Below are positions 53,103-62,717 of a stretch of 64,000 nucleotides of DNA, in pieces. Source of the stretch: Hyposmocoma kahamanoa (taxonomy: Eukaryota > Arthropoda > Insecta > Lepidoptera > Cosmopterigidae); assembly GCF_003589595.1 (NCBI RefSeq), contig NW_020653716.1, positions 1 through 64,000 on the forward strand, in the 5' to 3' direction. A program made the translations under genes and the position numbers. Below the pieces are notes generated by a model, which saw nothing but the letters and a program-made list of their open reading frames with translations, was not told the DNA's origin and made no database searches. Numbering within the stretch: the first letter of the stretch is position 1; each line of letters begins with the position of its first letter.

Positions 53103-53769
53103 AAAATTCCTACTACGCTTACGTTTAATAATGATACAATTATAATAACATGTAATTTTTTTTGTGCAGTTTGTATATTATTTTTATGAATTTCATGTGA
53201 TAAAGCAATTTTGACATATGACCACATGTGACTTAACCAAGTGTTAACTTAATTAATTAGTACAATCACAAGGTTTTGACATTAATTCATTTTGGTACAT
53301 TCATGTTTTCAGGCAACACATTTGACCATTTATATATAGAATGTTTTAATCGAATGTTAACGTTTCCGTTGCAGTAGCAAACTGATGTGAGAGAAAATTA
53401 TGAAGTCAAATCATAAATTAAAATTAGATAAGTTACCAATGAAATTGTTAACTTGAAATATTGCAGGTTATAACGAAAAGGTCGGACCACAATGTGAAAT
53501 GTCACATTAAACAAAATTTGGGTCCTAATAGACCACGCCCTGGTCTGAATCACATCACGCGCATGGCCAATGTAGCGAAATATACGAATGTTGATTGCTC
53601 GCTATAAGCTGGCTCGCCAAGTCAAAATGTCATTACTAAATATGAGTTAATACCATGTACGAAATATAGAGATAGTAAATACAGACGCAAAAAAAGCAAT
53701 GATGGAACAACAAAATACGTCATAAAAAGGCGTCATAATAAAACTAGCTGGTGCCCGCGAATTTGTCTG
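53103..53769. other. AT-rich stretch, no gene recognised
   Basis: No repeat or coding feature that I can support. Confidence 0.45.
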
Positions 53770-54024
53770 CGTGGAATAAGTACCAGCTTACCAATTTCTG
53801 CAGCCAAGAAGTAATATCAACATTACCGTGTTCTAGTTTTGAAGGGTAAGGGTGCTGGTGAAATTATAGGCACATGGTACGTGTCAACTTATATCTTAGG
53901 TTAAAGGGGCCCAGCGGCAGTGCCCCCTTAGATCTTTGCTATTTAAAGCTATGAGTGGCACTGCAACTGCTATGGACAGGTATTATAGCTTACCATGAGG
54001 CGCACGACTTGTTCGTCCCGTCTT
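53770..54024 (-). repeat. Family A repeat, near full length, reverse
   Basis: AGCTTACCAATTTCTGCAGC, GGGTAAGGGTGCTGGTGAAA, AAAGCTATGAGTGGCACTGC and GAGGCGCACGACTTGTTCGT then CCCGTC cover almost the whole consensus. Confidence 0.88.
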
Positions 54025-54683
54025 TTTTGCAAAAGGCATAAAATACAAATTTTCAGTTGATTGGTTCTCTGTACAAAGTTTCGTCCCCACATGTCACTCC
54101 ATTTAAAATTTATTTTTGTGACAAAAAGTAGCCTATGTCCTTCTTTTAGGTCCCATCTATCTTTATTCTACTCTATTATACTACGATTCATCACATTGGT
54201 TCAACAGTTAAGGCGTGAAATTTTAACAGACAGCGTTACTTTTACATTATTAGTTTGGATTTGTAACTAAACTCGCTACATCAGCCTTGTTTACTGAATT
54301 ACATATTATATTATCCTTTCCTAAATAGCCGTCTTCAAAAATGAGTGTATTTTAAAAGAAACATGCGGGAATATAGTAAAGACGTTCGCTTTTGTATGTT
54401 TAATACCCTTACATTCAGAAAATTACGATGACGACAAAATAAAATGAACGACAATCCCATTGGAACATCTGATGTAGCCAATAAAATAATAGGGTTGCTA
54501 ACACCTGGAGAAATATATGAATGAAATTAAAAATCGAATAACAATAATTATATTCTGACAAACAAAATTAATAGGATTTTGTAGTTTTGCTTAATTCAAC
54601 TGAAACACGTTCTGTAGCGGTTTAATTTTATAATAACTAAAAGAAATTTCTTTAACTTGTTAAAATTTTGTACAAAATTGAAT
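54025..54683. other. AT-rich stretch, no gene recognised
   Basis: No recognised feature. Confidence 0.45.
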
Positions 54684-55370
54684 ATCAAGTTCTTAGGTTT
54701 TGTATTGAAAATCAACCTATTTTATCGGATCTAAATCGCCCATATATTTCTTTTCAAACAAACCAACGTTATGAACTCTGTACAAGCATAGACCAAGAGG
54801 ATTGCTAATCTTCATTCTACAGATCGTAACACAGAAAAAGCTCAAAATCCCGTTTATATCTAGGTGTACACTATGCTATACGCTTATCCATAACAGTCAC
54901 AGGTCCATTCAGAGCTTTAAATTTGAAAGATCACTGCACCTATCGTCCTGAGACATAAATTGACAAGTACCTGTAATTTCACCAGCACCCATACTCGCAT
55001 TACTTCTTGGCTGCAGAAATAGGTAAAGTGGCAGTGCTTCCCAGGACGAACTCTTTCACAAAGAGCTACACTGTTGCTAAATTATTTATTAAAGAGGAAT
55101 TAAATGACATCCGCGGCCATTTTAAATACTGTTAACTATTTCCAGACTATCGATCAGCGCCATATGATGTTAAACGGGATTTTGAGCTTTTTCAGAGTTA
55201 CTATCCGTAATATGGAGATTAACAGGCCTCTTGAACTTTTGGTGCATGGTACAGGTCGTGGCCGCAACCCTAATACCTGTAAAGAGTTCAAAACTGTAGT
55301 TTATTTGTACAAAACAAATATACGCGTTTTAGTTCCGAAAAAATGATTTAATTTCCAATATTATTGGAAA
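54684..55370 (+). mobile_element. Hairpin MITE, copy 3, split and decayed
   Basis: The left part 54684-54790 has TTCTTAGGTTTT, GATCTAAATCGCCCATATAT and TTCAAACAAACCAACGTT, as in the other hairpin MITE copies. The right part about 55225-55370 has GTACAAAACAAATATACGCG and ATTGGAAATGAAACTATT. A family A copy (54870-55076) and unassigned DNA lie between. The open frame at 55104-55346 runs through this decayed DNA and is not a gene. Confidence 0.6.
54870..55076 (+). repeat. Family A repeat with degraded left end
   Basis: CTTATCCATAACAGTCACAG, CCTGAGACATAAATTGACAA, CTTGGCTGCAGAAATAGGTA and CCCAGGACGAACTCTTTCAC match the consensus in order. Confidence 0.85.
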
Positions 55371-55959
55371 TGAAACTATTATTCAGAAAATTTCGTATTT
55401 TAGAGAAAATTACAATATTGTATTTAGAAAGTTTTTAAAAAAAGTTTAAAGTTTTTAAGCATTTAGAAAGTCCCACTTAAAGAAACCGTATTTTTCTTAA
55501 TTTTATTTTTTTGGAACAATGTATTTCTTCACAGCAAATAGAAAAGAGAGTAAGTATAACTAACGTGTACACGTTTGTTGACATAGAAACAGTCAGACAC
55601 AGGACGAAATTGAAAGGGTTAACAGTGTTTGACGAGACACGTTGTTCATTTGCGATTGAAGCAGGTGTGTAGTCGATTTCCAAATGGGTGTGAAATTCTT
55701 TTTTCAACTGTTCGGTGGGTAGGTTAGGTGGGTGCACCTTATTTGAAACATATACAGGGTATTTGAAAAATAACAACAACTTTTATTCCATGTTTTTAAT
55801 AATTCGTCAGATTTTACTTTAGTACAAAAAAAGAAACATTTATAAAACCACGCAGGGTTTGCTAAACGTCTTACTACCAAATACAGATCTAAAAAGTGCC
55901 AAAACAAAAAAGTAAAATTAAGTGTTTTATTGAATGTCAGGACGTTTCGCCACCATGTT
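55371..55959. other. AT-rich stretch, no gene recognised
   Basis: Minus-strand frames at 55477-55907 have no recognisable motif. Confidence 0.45.
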
Positions 55960-56073
55960 ATACAATTATTTTTTTGTGAAATTACTCCACTATAGTTTGT
56001 TATAATTATTAATACAGAGCATCTGGCACGATTTGCTGGAAGACGTCTAAGTTTTCTTTGTATTAATAATTAC
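55960..56073. repeat. Degenerate SINE2 foldback
   Basis: The left side has the reverse SINE2 tail (GTGAAATTACTCCACTATAG, AATTATTAATACAGAG) and the right side has forward tail sequence (CTTTGTATTAATAATTAC), with head scraps (GGAAGACGTCTAAG) between. It repeats the layout of the pair at 30543-30893 in reduced form. Confidence 0.75.
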
Positions 56074-56419
56074 AAAAAAGTAAAAGTTTATTTCCTAAAA
56101 GTCATGAAACTATAGTTGTTTACGACGTTAGTAATATAGTCCTGAAGCATTATTAGTATTTTACAAATAACCCTATAAATTAAATTTCACTGAAATATGT
56201 GTAACGTATAAGAGGATAATAATGCTAAGGGCTTGCCATCAACGAAGTCACAGACGGACGCTAGTGCCACATAACGGTGTGATGTAGTGATAATGCTTGC
56301 CATTAATGACACTGGAATCTCATTTTGACTGTAATGGGCTCGTCACTAATTTTAGTATATTTGTTATAAATATGTTTGATCGTTATAGTATAGTTCCAGT
56401 AGTAGAGATCCTAGTAAAA

Positions 56420-56650
56420 TAGTTCGCCCAGGGAAGCACTGTCTCCTTACCTATTCCTGCCGCCAAGCTCAGTAATGTATGTTTCGTGTTTGAAGGGGTA
56501 AAGATGCAGGTAAAAATACAGGCACATAAGACTTGTCAATTTATTACTCAGATCTTTGCGATTGATAGTTCAGAGTGGCACCGCAACTGCTATAGACTGA
56601 CGGGTTGCTGACCACCAGGCGCACAAATTATTCAACCCGTCACATGGCAT
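56420..56650 (-). repeat. Family A repeat, reverse, diverged
   Basis: AGTTCGCCCAGGGAAGCACT, CTTACCTATTCCTGCCGCCA, CAGAGTGGCACCGCAACTGC and ACCACCAGGCGCACAAATTA match the consensus. Several internal deletions. Confidence 0.85.
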
Positions 56651-56737
56651 ATTAAAAAAAAAGTTTTTTTATATGTCGGAGCCATCAGAGTTAAGAACTA
56701 CATCGTCTGAGTAGATTTACGGATCGTGTAATAAGAT

Positions 56738-57045
56738 TACGTTTAATTGTAACACTGTATATTTTAATCACTGTGAAATCGAATAACAACTTGTAGAAAG
56801 TACAAGTACAATAATTTTAATGATCAAAATAGCGCTAGGCGAAACGTATGACTGTCTCTAGGTCGCGTGTGTGCAGCTCGAGAGTTCAACCACCACTGTG
56901 TCCTCTCTCGTCTACCACCACCGTTCCCCATCCAGACTTCGTCGAGGTCCACCAGCAGAGGGAGCGCGCGATACAGTCTGTGATCGGCAGGTGGCGCCTC
57001 TGTTTCGCAGTATTTCGTCCGTGCTCATGACCGTTTCCGATATAA
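56738..57045 (-). repeat. Repeat J, copy 2
   Basis: TTACGTTTAATTGTAACACT, ATTTTAATGATCAAAATAGC and GTGCTCATGACCGTTTCCGA align in order with 36856-37090. The middle is GC-richer and about 70 bp longer than in copy 1. The strand is arbitrary. Confidence 0.55.
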
Positions 57046-57140
57046 TATATTAAATAATATCATTCTTGAAATGTTTTATCGTTATGTTATTTGTATAATT
57101 TTACTGTTTTTCTTAAAAAGTACGCAGTAATTGTGTTTTC

Positions 57141-57187
57141 AAAGTACTATTAGTGTAGTGTACAAAGTAATATTAGTGTAGTGTGCA
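57141..57187. repeat. Two-unit 23-bp tandem repeat
   Basis: AAAGTACTATTAGTGTAGTG then TAC, followed by AAAGTAATATTAGTGTAGTG then TGC. One substitution in the core. Confidence 0.85.
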
Positions 57188-57229
57188 ATCCAGTGTATGA
57201 CTTTAATATAAAAGAAACAAACGGGGGTA

Positions 57230-57325
57230 GTTTCTTGCCGATGCCGCCTGCGCCCGCAGCCGTACTGAGTGATCGGGTTGCCAGGGCGTTGGCACCCAGT
57301 TTCCGCCGAGTCGCCGTCGCGGATT
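57230..57325. other. GC-rich fragment, possible LINE remnant
   Basis: GATGCCGCCTGCGCCCGCAG to CGAGTCGCCGTCGCGGATTC stands out from AT-rich flanks. It may be the 5' or coding piece of a GC-rich (R1-type) LINE, but no motif is legible. Confidence 0.3.
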
Positions 57326-57534
57326 CTCATAATTAAGGACCACGAGTGTTTTATTAAAATATATTATATAAAAAAAAAGTACTGTAAGAGTCTATTATTT
57401 CATTTTATAAAAATTAAGTGCGCATTTGACTTCCACCTCATCCGATGGAAAGTGACGATGAGGTCGACGACGGAGTATACCCATCTAAATAATGCCTACA
57501 CTCATGCCTTGAAAAGGCCAAAGTTATGGCATTC

Positions 57535-57640
57535 ATGAAATAAGTCTACAGACAAGGAATATCACTCCCTACCCGTTCGTCATATAAATGTTTAAATAGT
57601 GTAACAGTAATCGCGAAAGCCTACGAATTCGATATCAACT
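57535..57640 (+). repeat. Short repeat shared with 62147-62220
   Basis: GAAATAAGTCTACAGACAAG followed by TCACTCCCTACCCGTTCGTC parallels GAAATAAGTCCGCAGGGAGG and TCTCTAGCCGCTCGCC at 62151. In the second place it lies just after an R1-like LINE fragment, so it may be that LINE's 3' UTR. The last part (57601-57625) matches the extension of the hairpin MITE. Confidence 0.45.
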
Positions 57641-58020
57641 TATATAATAATCAAAATCTGCATGCGATATTGTACTATAAAAGAAAATTAAGTCCGATAC
57701 ATAAAATTCACAACCCTAGCGAAAACAGTGAAATACGCCACTGAAAGCTGGTAATTTCGCCGCGAGAACTTAACAATGAAACTGCACGATATTGAATATG
57801 AAATTCGATTCAACCGCCACTGTTAACTTCATTGTCATTGGAAACTAACAACTAATGTTGTTTACATCGAACTCTGGTGGAATTTATTTTGTTTGCATTT
57901 TGAATTTGAGTTAATATGCCAACCTGCTAGTGATATCTACGCCCAAGCTTCTATAACTAACAAAACGGCGCGGGCAAAAGCACCGTTCCAGTAACATAAA
58001 ATAGATATAGGAGTTTTTGT
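57641..58020. other. Unassigned stretch
   Basis: No recognised feature. Confidence 0.4.
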
Positions 58021-58560
58021 CAGAGACAGATAGCTATAAGAGTACTTTATTGACTGCATGTTTGCAGTTAATGCGTGAAGTCGTACTCAACTTCATGCAG
58101 TCGAGGTTTCGACACGATAATGACTTCACGCATTAACTGCATGAAGTTGAAACTCAACTGCATGCAGTTGAGGCTTCAACTTTAAGCGTCGATGTGGACG
58201 ACAGTCCGAAAATTAAAAGCAGTAATTGACATTTTTATGAAGATGTATATTTGTTTTCTGTGTCTGAAACAACTTTTTTAGCAACGGCAAAAGGTAATGA
58301 ACATTTTCATCTTGTCTTAATTTCGGGTACAGCATATAAAAATCACCTTCTCTATAGCAACATAACAATAGTGGATGTATCCACGCTGCACGCTTTCGTT
58401 TTTGGATTCGATTACGCCGGCGGCGTAACAATAGTAACAGAAGTAGCCTCCGTGCTTTCATCTCGACGTCAACTTTTACACTGAGTTCCAGAGCTAGGCG
58501 CGCGGCGATAACTGCCTGCAGTTAATGACGACTGCATGCAGTCTGTTTCTCTACATGGAT
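58021..58560 (-). mobile_element. PIF/Harbinger-like element remnant with GCAGTT foldbacks
   Basis: The left side has a perfect 19-bp inverted pair (58064-58082 GCAGTTAATGCGTGAAGTC and 58122-58140) and more ACTGCATGCAGT motifs. The right side has CTGCCTGCAGTTAATGACGA and ACTGCATGCAGTCTG (58510-58547). Between them a minus-strand frame resembles the start of a Harbinger transposase (next entry). Exact ends and target duplication are not resolved. Confidence 0.5.
58213..58461 (-). pseudogene. Harbinger-type transposase N-terminal remnant
   Basis: Of 82 residues, 13-53 (RRRRNRIQKRKRAAWIHPLL, then YREGDFYMLYPKLRQDEN) resemble the conserved lead-in of PIF/Harbinger (DDE_Tnp_4) transposases. That pattern is a basic stretch, then W-[VI]-H-P, then G-[ED]-[FY]-x-x-L-[YF]-x-x-L-R-x-D-E. 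The intact family continues with a F-x-x-Y-F-R-M motif, which is degenerate here (YLLPLLKKLFQ). The DDE catalytic domain is absent and the frame ends at 58213. The match is by eye and moderate. Confidence 0.5.
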
Positions 58561-59069
58561 TTTTATTACACGGACTTTGCGCATGCAGTTCGTTTAGTAG
58601 CAACCTTAGGCGCTTGTAGAAGCGCTGCTGTGGCGCGTCAGGCCGCACATCTGAATATGAAAAAAATATTCAACATAAGCGCAGCTATTTTGCACGATTT
58701 AACCTTCACTGGGTCTGCGGAGTAGCAAATTAATTTACTTCCATTTTTATTAACATGGAATTCCGCAAAGTATCGTCTGACTCTATTAATGGCTTTACCT
58801 ATGTTGCACTCCTCATCATAACTAACGTAATCGACATTTTTAGCAAAATTGAGTTATTAACAAATCTAGAATCAGCAAAATGAGATCTGTAACCCTCTCT
58901 AATCGGTTTTTTAATATCTTATTTAGATTCAGTTTAGTTTTAGGGGGCGCCAAACCCCACTCGCGAGGTTTCCAAAGAGCATGCGACACTCTCCGCGCAA
59001 CTGAAGCGGACAAGCTATTACTTCCCAACGTTATTTATAATTGCACCCGAATTTCCAATCACTGGAGAA
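58561..59069. other. Unassigned stretch
   Basis: Includes a small GC-richer part at 58945-59010. No motif is recognised. Confidence 0.4.
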
Positions 59070-59335
59070 AAATTGTGGAGTATATACAGGTGAAAGTCAA
59101 TGCTACAGTTGGGGTCCCGCGACAATGGGAATGTTAATTCGTTTGTGGTGAGAGTACCAACTCAACATCTGTCGACCTTCATGAAGGAGGAGTTTTGGCC
59201 GAGGGGTGTCATGTACCGACGATACCGAGGCCGGCCACCGGACACCCACGTTGCGTCACACGTCGCAGTCAATACGTGTAATCAATTAGTAATTAATATT
59301 TTATTATATTGTTATGTATGTTAATCTTTAGTTTT
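59070..59335 (+). pseudogene. LINE ORF1 C-terminal block, second copy
   Basis: VEYIQVKVNATVGVP, then in the next frame VNSFVVRVPTQHLSTFMKEE followed by FWPRGVMYRRYRGRPPDT. This aligns with the final block of the ORF1 remnant at 45915-46136 (VEYIRHKAKYTLRVE, NSFVVRIPTEHLSTFMKEEF). One frameshift near 59130 separates the two pieces. The 3' flank (ATTTTATTATATTGTTATGT) is also shared. 5'-truncated relative to the first copy. No ORF2 follows: a SINE1 starts at 59345. Confidence 0.82.
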
Positions 59336-59340
59336 TTTAG

Positions 59341-59560
59341 TTAAACTGCCTCTGTGGCCGAACGGTTACCATGCCGGACTGCCACGCAGAGGTCCCAGGT
59401 TCGATTCCCGGGCCGGGCGAAATATTTGTATGACCTACATTTATTTCTCTCGTGAGTTTGGGTGTAATTTGTGGTTGTCTATGTGTATGTCCATGGCACC
59501 CGCGACACAGGGTTTCCCTAGTGCGGGGCTATGTTGAGTGTGTGCGTTATTTATTTATTT
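59341..59560 (+). repeat. SINE1, best-preserved copy
   Basis: Head CTGCCTCTGTGGCCGAACGG and TTCGATTCCCGGGCCGGG (A and B boxes intact), tail GAGTTTGGGTGTAATTTGTG, CATGGCACCCGCGACACAGG and TTCCCTAGTGCGGGGCTATG, then a (TTTA)n 3' end. Closest to the consensus that the other copies imply. Confidence 0.93.
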
Positions 59561-60097
59561 ATATATGTAAAAAAACAAACTAGAAAAGAAAATATACTGT
59601 AAGTATTCCATTTTGATCGCGTGCCTACTAGGGGGCGCCAGGGTATTGATTGCACTAGGGCGCTACACGGGCTAGACCTGGCCCTGGTCTTGACTCCGAA
59701 CTGTAATTGGTGGTGATCATAATTGTTCGCAGTGATGAAACCATCGTAAATTATAACAGTTGATAAGAATATTCTTTACGAAAAACCATTTCATTTATCT
59801 TTAAAATATCCACTTCTTGGACACCTTCTAGCAAACTGGTAGTTTTAGCATGTGATAAATTGTAAGTCTCAGAATCAAAGTAAAGATGTCGCGTCCCGCT
59901 TCTCGATAACAGACGCAATCTCTAAGGCAGTGGAATGTTTTGTTCTCTTCCGCGATATCAAGCAATAATGCACAATATGGAATATTTTGCCTACAAGAGC
60001 TGTATATGTGACCTACATTCAACAATGCGTGAAAATGGCTTCGGATGAGGAAGTGAAATATTGCTCTTATTTTTTGATATTAGTCATATTTTTTATC
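59561..60097. other. Unassigned stretch
   Basis: No recognised feature. Confidence 0.4.
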
Positions 60098-60187
60098 ATA
60101 CCAAGTAACTGGAGGAACAAGTCGTGCGCCTGCTGGTAAGCGACACGTCTGTCCATAGTAGTTGCAGTGCCACTTAGAGCTTTAAGC
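60098..60187 (+). repeat. Family A repeat, left end only
   Basis: ATACCAAGTAACTGGAGGAA, GTCGTGCGCCTGCTGGTAAG and GTTGCAGTGCCACTTAGAGC are present. It ends at the GCTTTAA block. Confidence 0.88.
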
Positions 60188-60721
60188 CCAGCAGTGGAAC
60201 TATGCTGCCGACATTAATGGAAAGGGTGCATGTGACATTTTTTGAAAAAAATATTCTGTATTCTGCCGGTGTCAATCAGTGAAAAAAGGCCAATGACACT
60301 ATTGTTATTTTTTCTTCTGAGAACATGTAGATATTTTTTAAATTTAATTTTTCTCGGTATTGAGTTTTGTCACTAGCGCCTTTTCAAATAACGGCGGCCG
60401 TATGTATCGCTAGCTACTCGTGATATATCATACTTTTTTTAGTTTATAGATCTGCTTCAGCAGTCTTATTATTACAACTCGTTGAAATCAAATTTTCTGT
60501 AGTAAAATTACAATTAAAAATTCGCAATTGTCATCAAAATAATAAAATACAAATTTCAATGCAATTGACATTTACAAGTTCGTTCATTTGGAAATAACAT
60601 ACATTTACTGCTTGCGGTTAAATTTACGCATGCACGTAACTCGATTTGCTTTTTGCACCTAATAGAACGTGTAATTTGGTAGATAAATATTTGTAAAGGA
60701 ATGGTAATTGCCATAGTAAAA
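60188..60721. other. AT-rich stretch, no gene recognised
   Basis: No recognised feature. Confidence 0.4.
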
Positions 60722-61012
60722 CATCATCATCATCAACACATTCATACATCCCACTGCTGGACACGGATCTCCTCTCAGGCGAGGGTTTAGGCCAAAGTCC
60801 ACCACTCTGGCCCAACGCGGGTCGGGGACTTTACACGTTTACACGTACCAAAGGTTGTGGACCTTCTTCGACGTACAGATGAAACATCACGATGTTTTCC
60901 TACATCGAAAAGCACATGGTAAATTTCAAATTAACTATCGATCGATATAATAAATCGAACCCACGGCCTCTGCTTGAGATACGGTGGTCAATAGATCAAG
61001 TCAAACCATTTA
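60722..61012 (-). repeat. SINE3 copy, uninterrupted
   Basis: In reverse, a degraded tRNA-like head (61012-60950; plus-strand AAATCGAACCCACGGCCTCT holds the B box complement), body blocks (ATCACGATGTTTTCCTACAT, TTGTGGACCTTCTTCGACGT, CAACGCGGGTCGGGGACTTT, GGTTTAGGCCAAAGTCCACC) and a (GAT)n tail (CATCATCATCATC at 60722). Shares body and order with 51190-51650. Confidence 0.85.
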
Positions 61013-61049
61013 GGCTGATTCAGTTAGGCCGTGCTCCGGTCGTGCGCCG

Positions 61050-61860
61050 GCCGTGACACGGTCAAATATCTATATTATGCTTGTGTAGGAACTAATTCAG
61101 ACCTGTTGTACGAACTAATTTATGTTAGACTGGGCCGAGCCCCCATGCTGGACGGAATCCTGGTCCTTCCCACAGTGGTGGCACTGCGTCGTAACTCGCG
61201 TCCGATCCGATTCAGATACTCTACGAAGCATCCGAGCTCGGTGAGTATCTGTGCGCCTCCTCCAGGCGGAGGAAGCTGCGTCACCGGAAGTGCGGTGGCA
61301 GGAACGCCGACGCACGGCATCCGTGCCCAGTGAGTATCTGTGTCAGTCGGAACGTAGTGACGCACTTCCGCTGGCTCAACCAGACTTCGAGGTTGGGCAG
61401 GATCGCGCCGACGGTGCGCTGGCGCGAGTACTACGTCTGTTCCAGCCTCTCGTGTCACTTTTCGAATGCCTGTCAGTGCTCCTGCCACCGCACTTTCGGT
61501 GGCGCAGCTTCCTCCACCAGGCGGAGACGCGCGTAAAGACGCACGTCCATCTCCGCCAGGACAGTCGCTGCGTCAAAGGACACGGTGCGAAATCCTCGTG
61601 CGATCCTTATGGTCAGGCGGCGTTGCACGCCATTGATCATGGCATGATGCATTGTATCTCAGCGTGGGCCTCCGAGCGGAACATCCTGGTTGCCCGGATC
61701 GGACGAGATCTCTCTCCGCTAGGAAAAGTAGCGGTTGTGTTGGCGGATCAAGAGACCCTTGAAGCAGCGGTAATCGGGAGAGGGCCGATCCCGGTCGGCA
61801 GCGGCGTACCTCGCGGCTGCGGGCGATCGGAGCGGGGGCTCCTTCGCCAGTAAATTTGGC
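61050..61860 (+). pseudogene. R1-like LINE C-terminal fragment, rearranged
   Basis: The plus-strand frame at 61251-61853 ends with a zinc-knuckle-like and post-knuckle region (HAIDHGMMHCISAWASERNI, then LVARIGRDLS). This resembles the H-x-x-x-x-C-x-A-W-x-x-x-R-x-x-L-x-x-x-I-G-x-D-L-S C-terminus of R1/Jockey-type GC-rich LINEs. The upstream part is scrambled: ~50-bp arms 61255-61305 and 61478-61528 are inverted repeats, and GTGAGTATCTGTG recurs at 61240 and 61331. The overlapping open frames on both strands here arise from GC-rich composition. Confidence 0.6.
61255..61528. repeat. ~50-bp inverted repeat within the R1-like fragment
   Basis: GGAAGCTGCG-CACCG-AAGTGCGGTGGCAGGA is found forward at 61270-61303 and in reverse at 61478-61512, with GGCGGAG flanks continuing the match. 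The spacer is ~170 bp. Confidence 0.85.
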
Positions 61861-62296
61861 AGCCGCAAGGAGTACGACGTATAAAAGAACGTTTGCTTTA
61901 GACAATTTCGTATCTATTATGATTTTACAGAGACCACACAGAGACAGTTGTCGACAACGTAAATTATTTAACAATTTTGTGTGGCATCACACAATGAAGA
62001 AAAAACGTTTTGCGCACGACACATTTTTTCATTCCGATGCAAACAGAACTCCCGATACCAATGACACACAAATATGTGTGTCTGTGACATCGGAGCTCCC
62101 AAACGACTGGTCTGATCTTATTTCTTTTTATTTAAAGGATAACTAGCTATGTTGAAATAAGTCCGCAGGGAGGGGATTCCACTCTCTAGCCGCTCGCCAT
62201 ACAAATGTGGAAGCGAGACGCTTCGTGCGAATCCTGGGAATACCACCACATAGGGGTGGATTCGTGTTTAGCGGTTTAAGATTATTCGTTTTTTTT
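61861..62296. other. Probable LINE 3' flank and unassigned DNA
   Basis: Contains a block (GAAATAAGTCCGCAGGGAGG, ATACCACCACATAGGGGTGG) typical in feel of GC-rich LINE 3' UTRs, shared in part with 57535-57600. The open frame at 61856-62146 has no recognisable motif. Confidence 0.4.
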
Positions 62297-62717
62297 AACC
62301 GACTTCAAAAAAAGGAGGAGGTTCTCAATTCGAATCTATGTATTTTTTGTATGTATGTTACGCGACAATTCCGGTATTTGTGAACCGATTTTCATGATTA
62401 TTTTTTTGTTGGAAAGAGTGTACCTCCATAGTGGTCCCATTTCATTTTGAAGAAACTCATCCAGCTCTAAGGGTGGCTGATCGCGCATGAATATTCATTT
62501 TTATAAATAGCGCATAAATTTTACTTAAGGAGCAATTATATTAATGGTTAGTTTTGTTTTTCTCTCTCAATATACTTTAAATAGTGATAACCGATTTTTA
62601 TTATCTCCTGTGTCAAGTCCTGTATAGTGGCGAACTAGAGGATATTTCAATAAAACTTGGCAAATACATGTAATACCACGTACCTTTGAAGTCGGTTCTT
62701 TTAGTACTCTGTACTTA
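62297..62717 (+). repeat. Family F repeat, most complete copy
   Basis: AACCGACTTCAAAAAAAGGA to TTTGAAGTCGGTT (ends inverted), followed by CTTTTAGTACTCTGTACT. The internal order of blocks serves as reference for the other copies: TGTGAACCGATTTTCATGAT, TTGTTGGAAAGAGTGTACCT, CATTTTTATAAATAGCGCAT, AATAAAACTTGGCAAATACA. Confidence 0.9.

Noticed and set aside
58525..58725. Possible host exon with 66 codons
   Set aside because: No motif. It starts within ACTGCATGCAGT repeat sequence, and no splice pattern is supportable.
59345..59416. tRNA gene candidate with perfect B box
   Set aside because: No canonical acceptor or anticodon stem. The head is followed by the SINE1 tail and repeated at several places in the window.
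61031..61576. Multiple overlapping open frames on both strands
   Set aside because: GC-rich sequence with few stops. Only the plus frame near 61620-61740 has a recognisable LINE motif.
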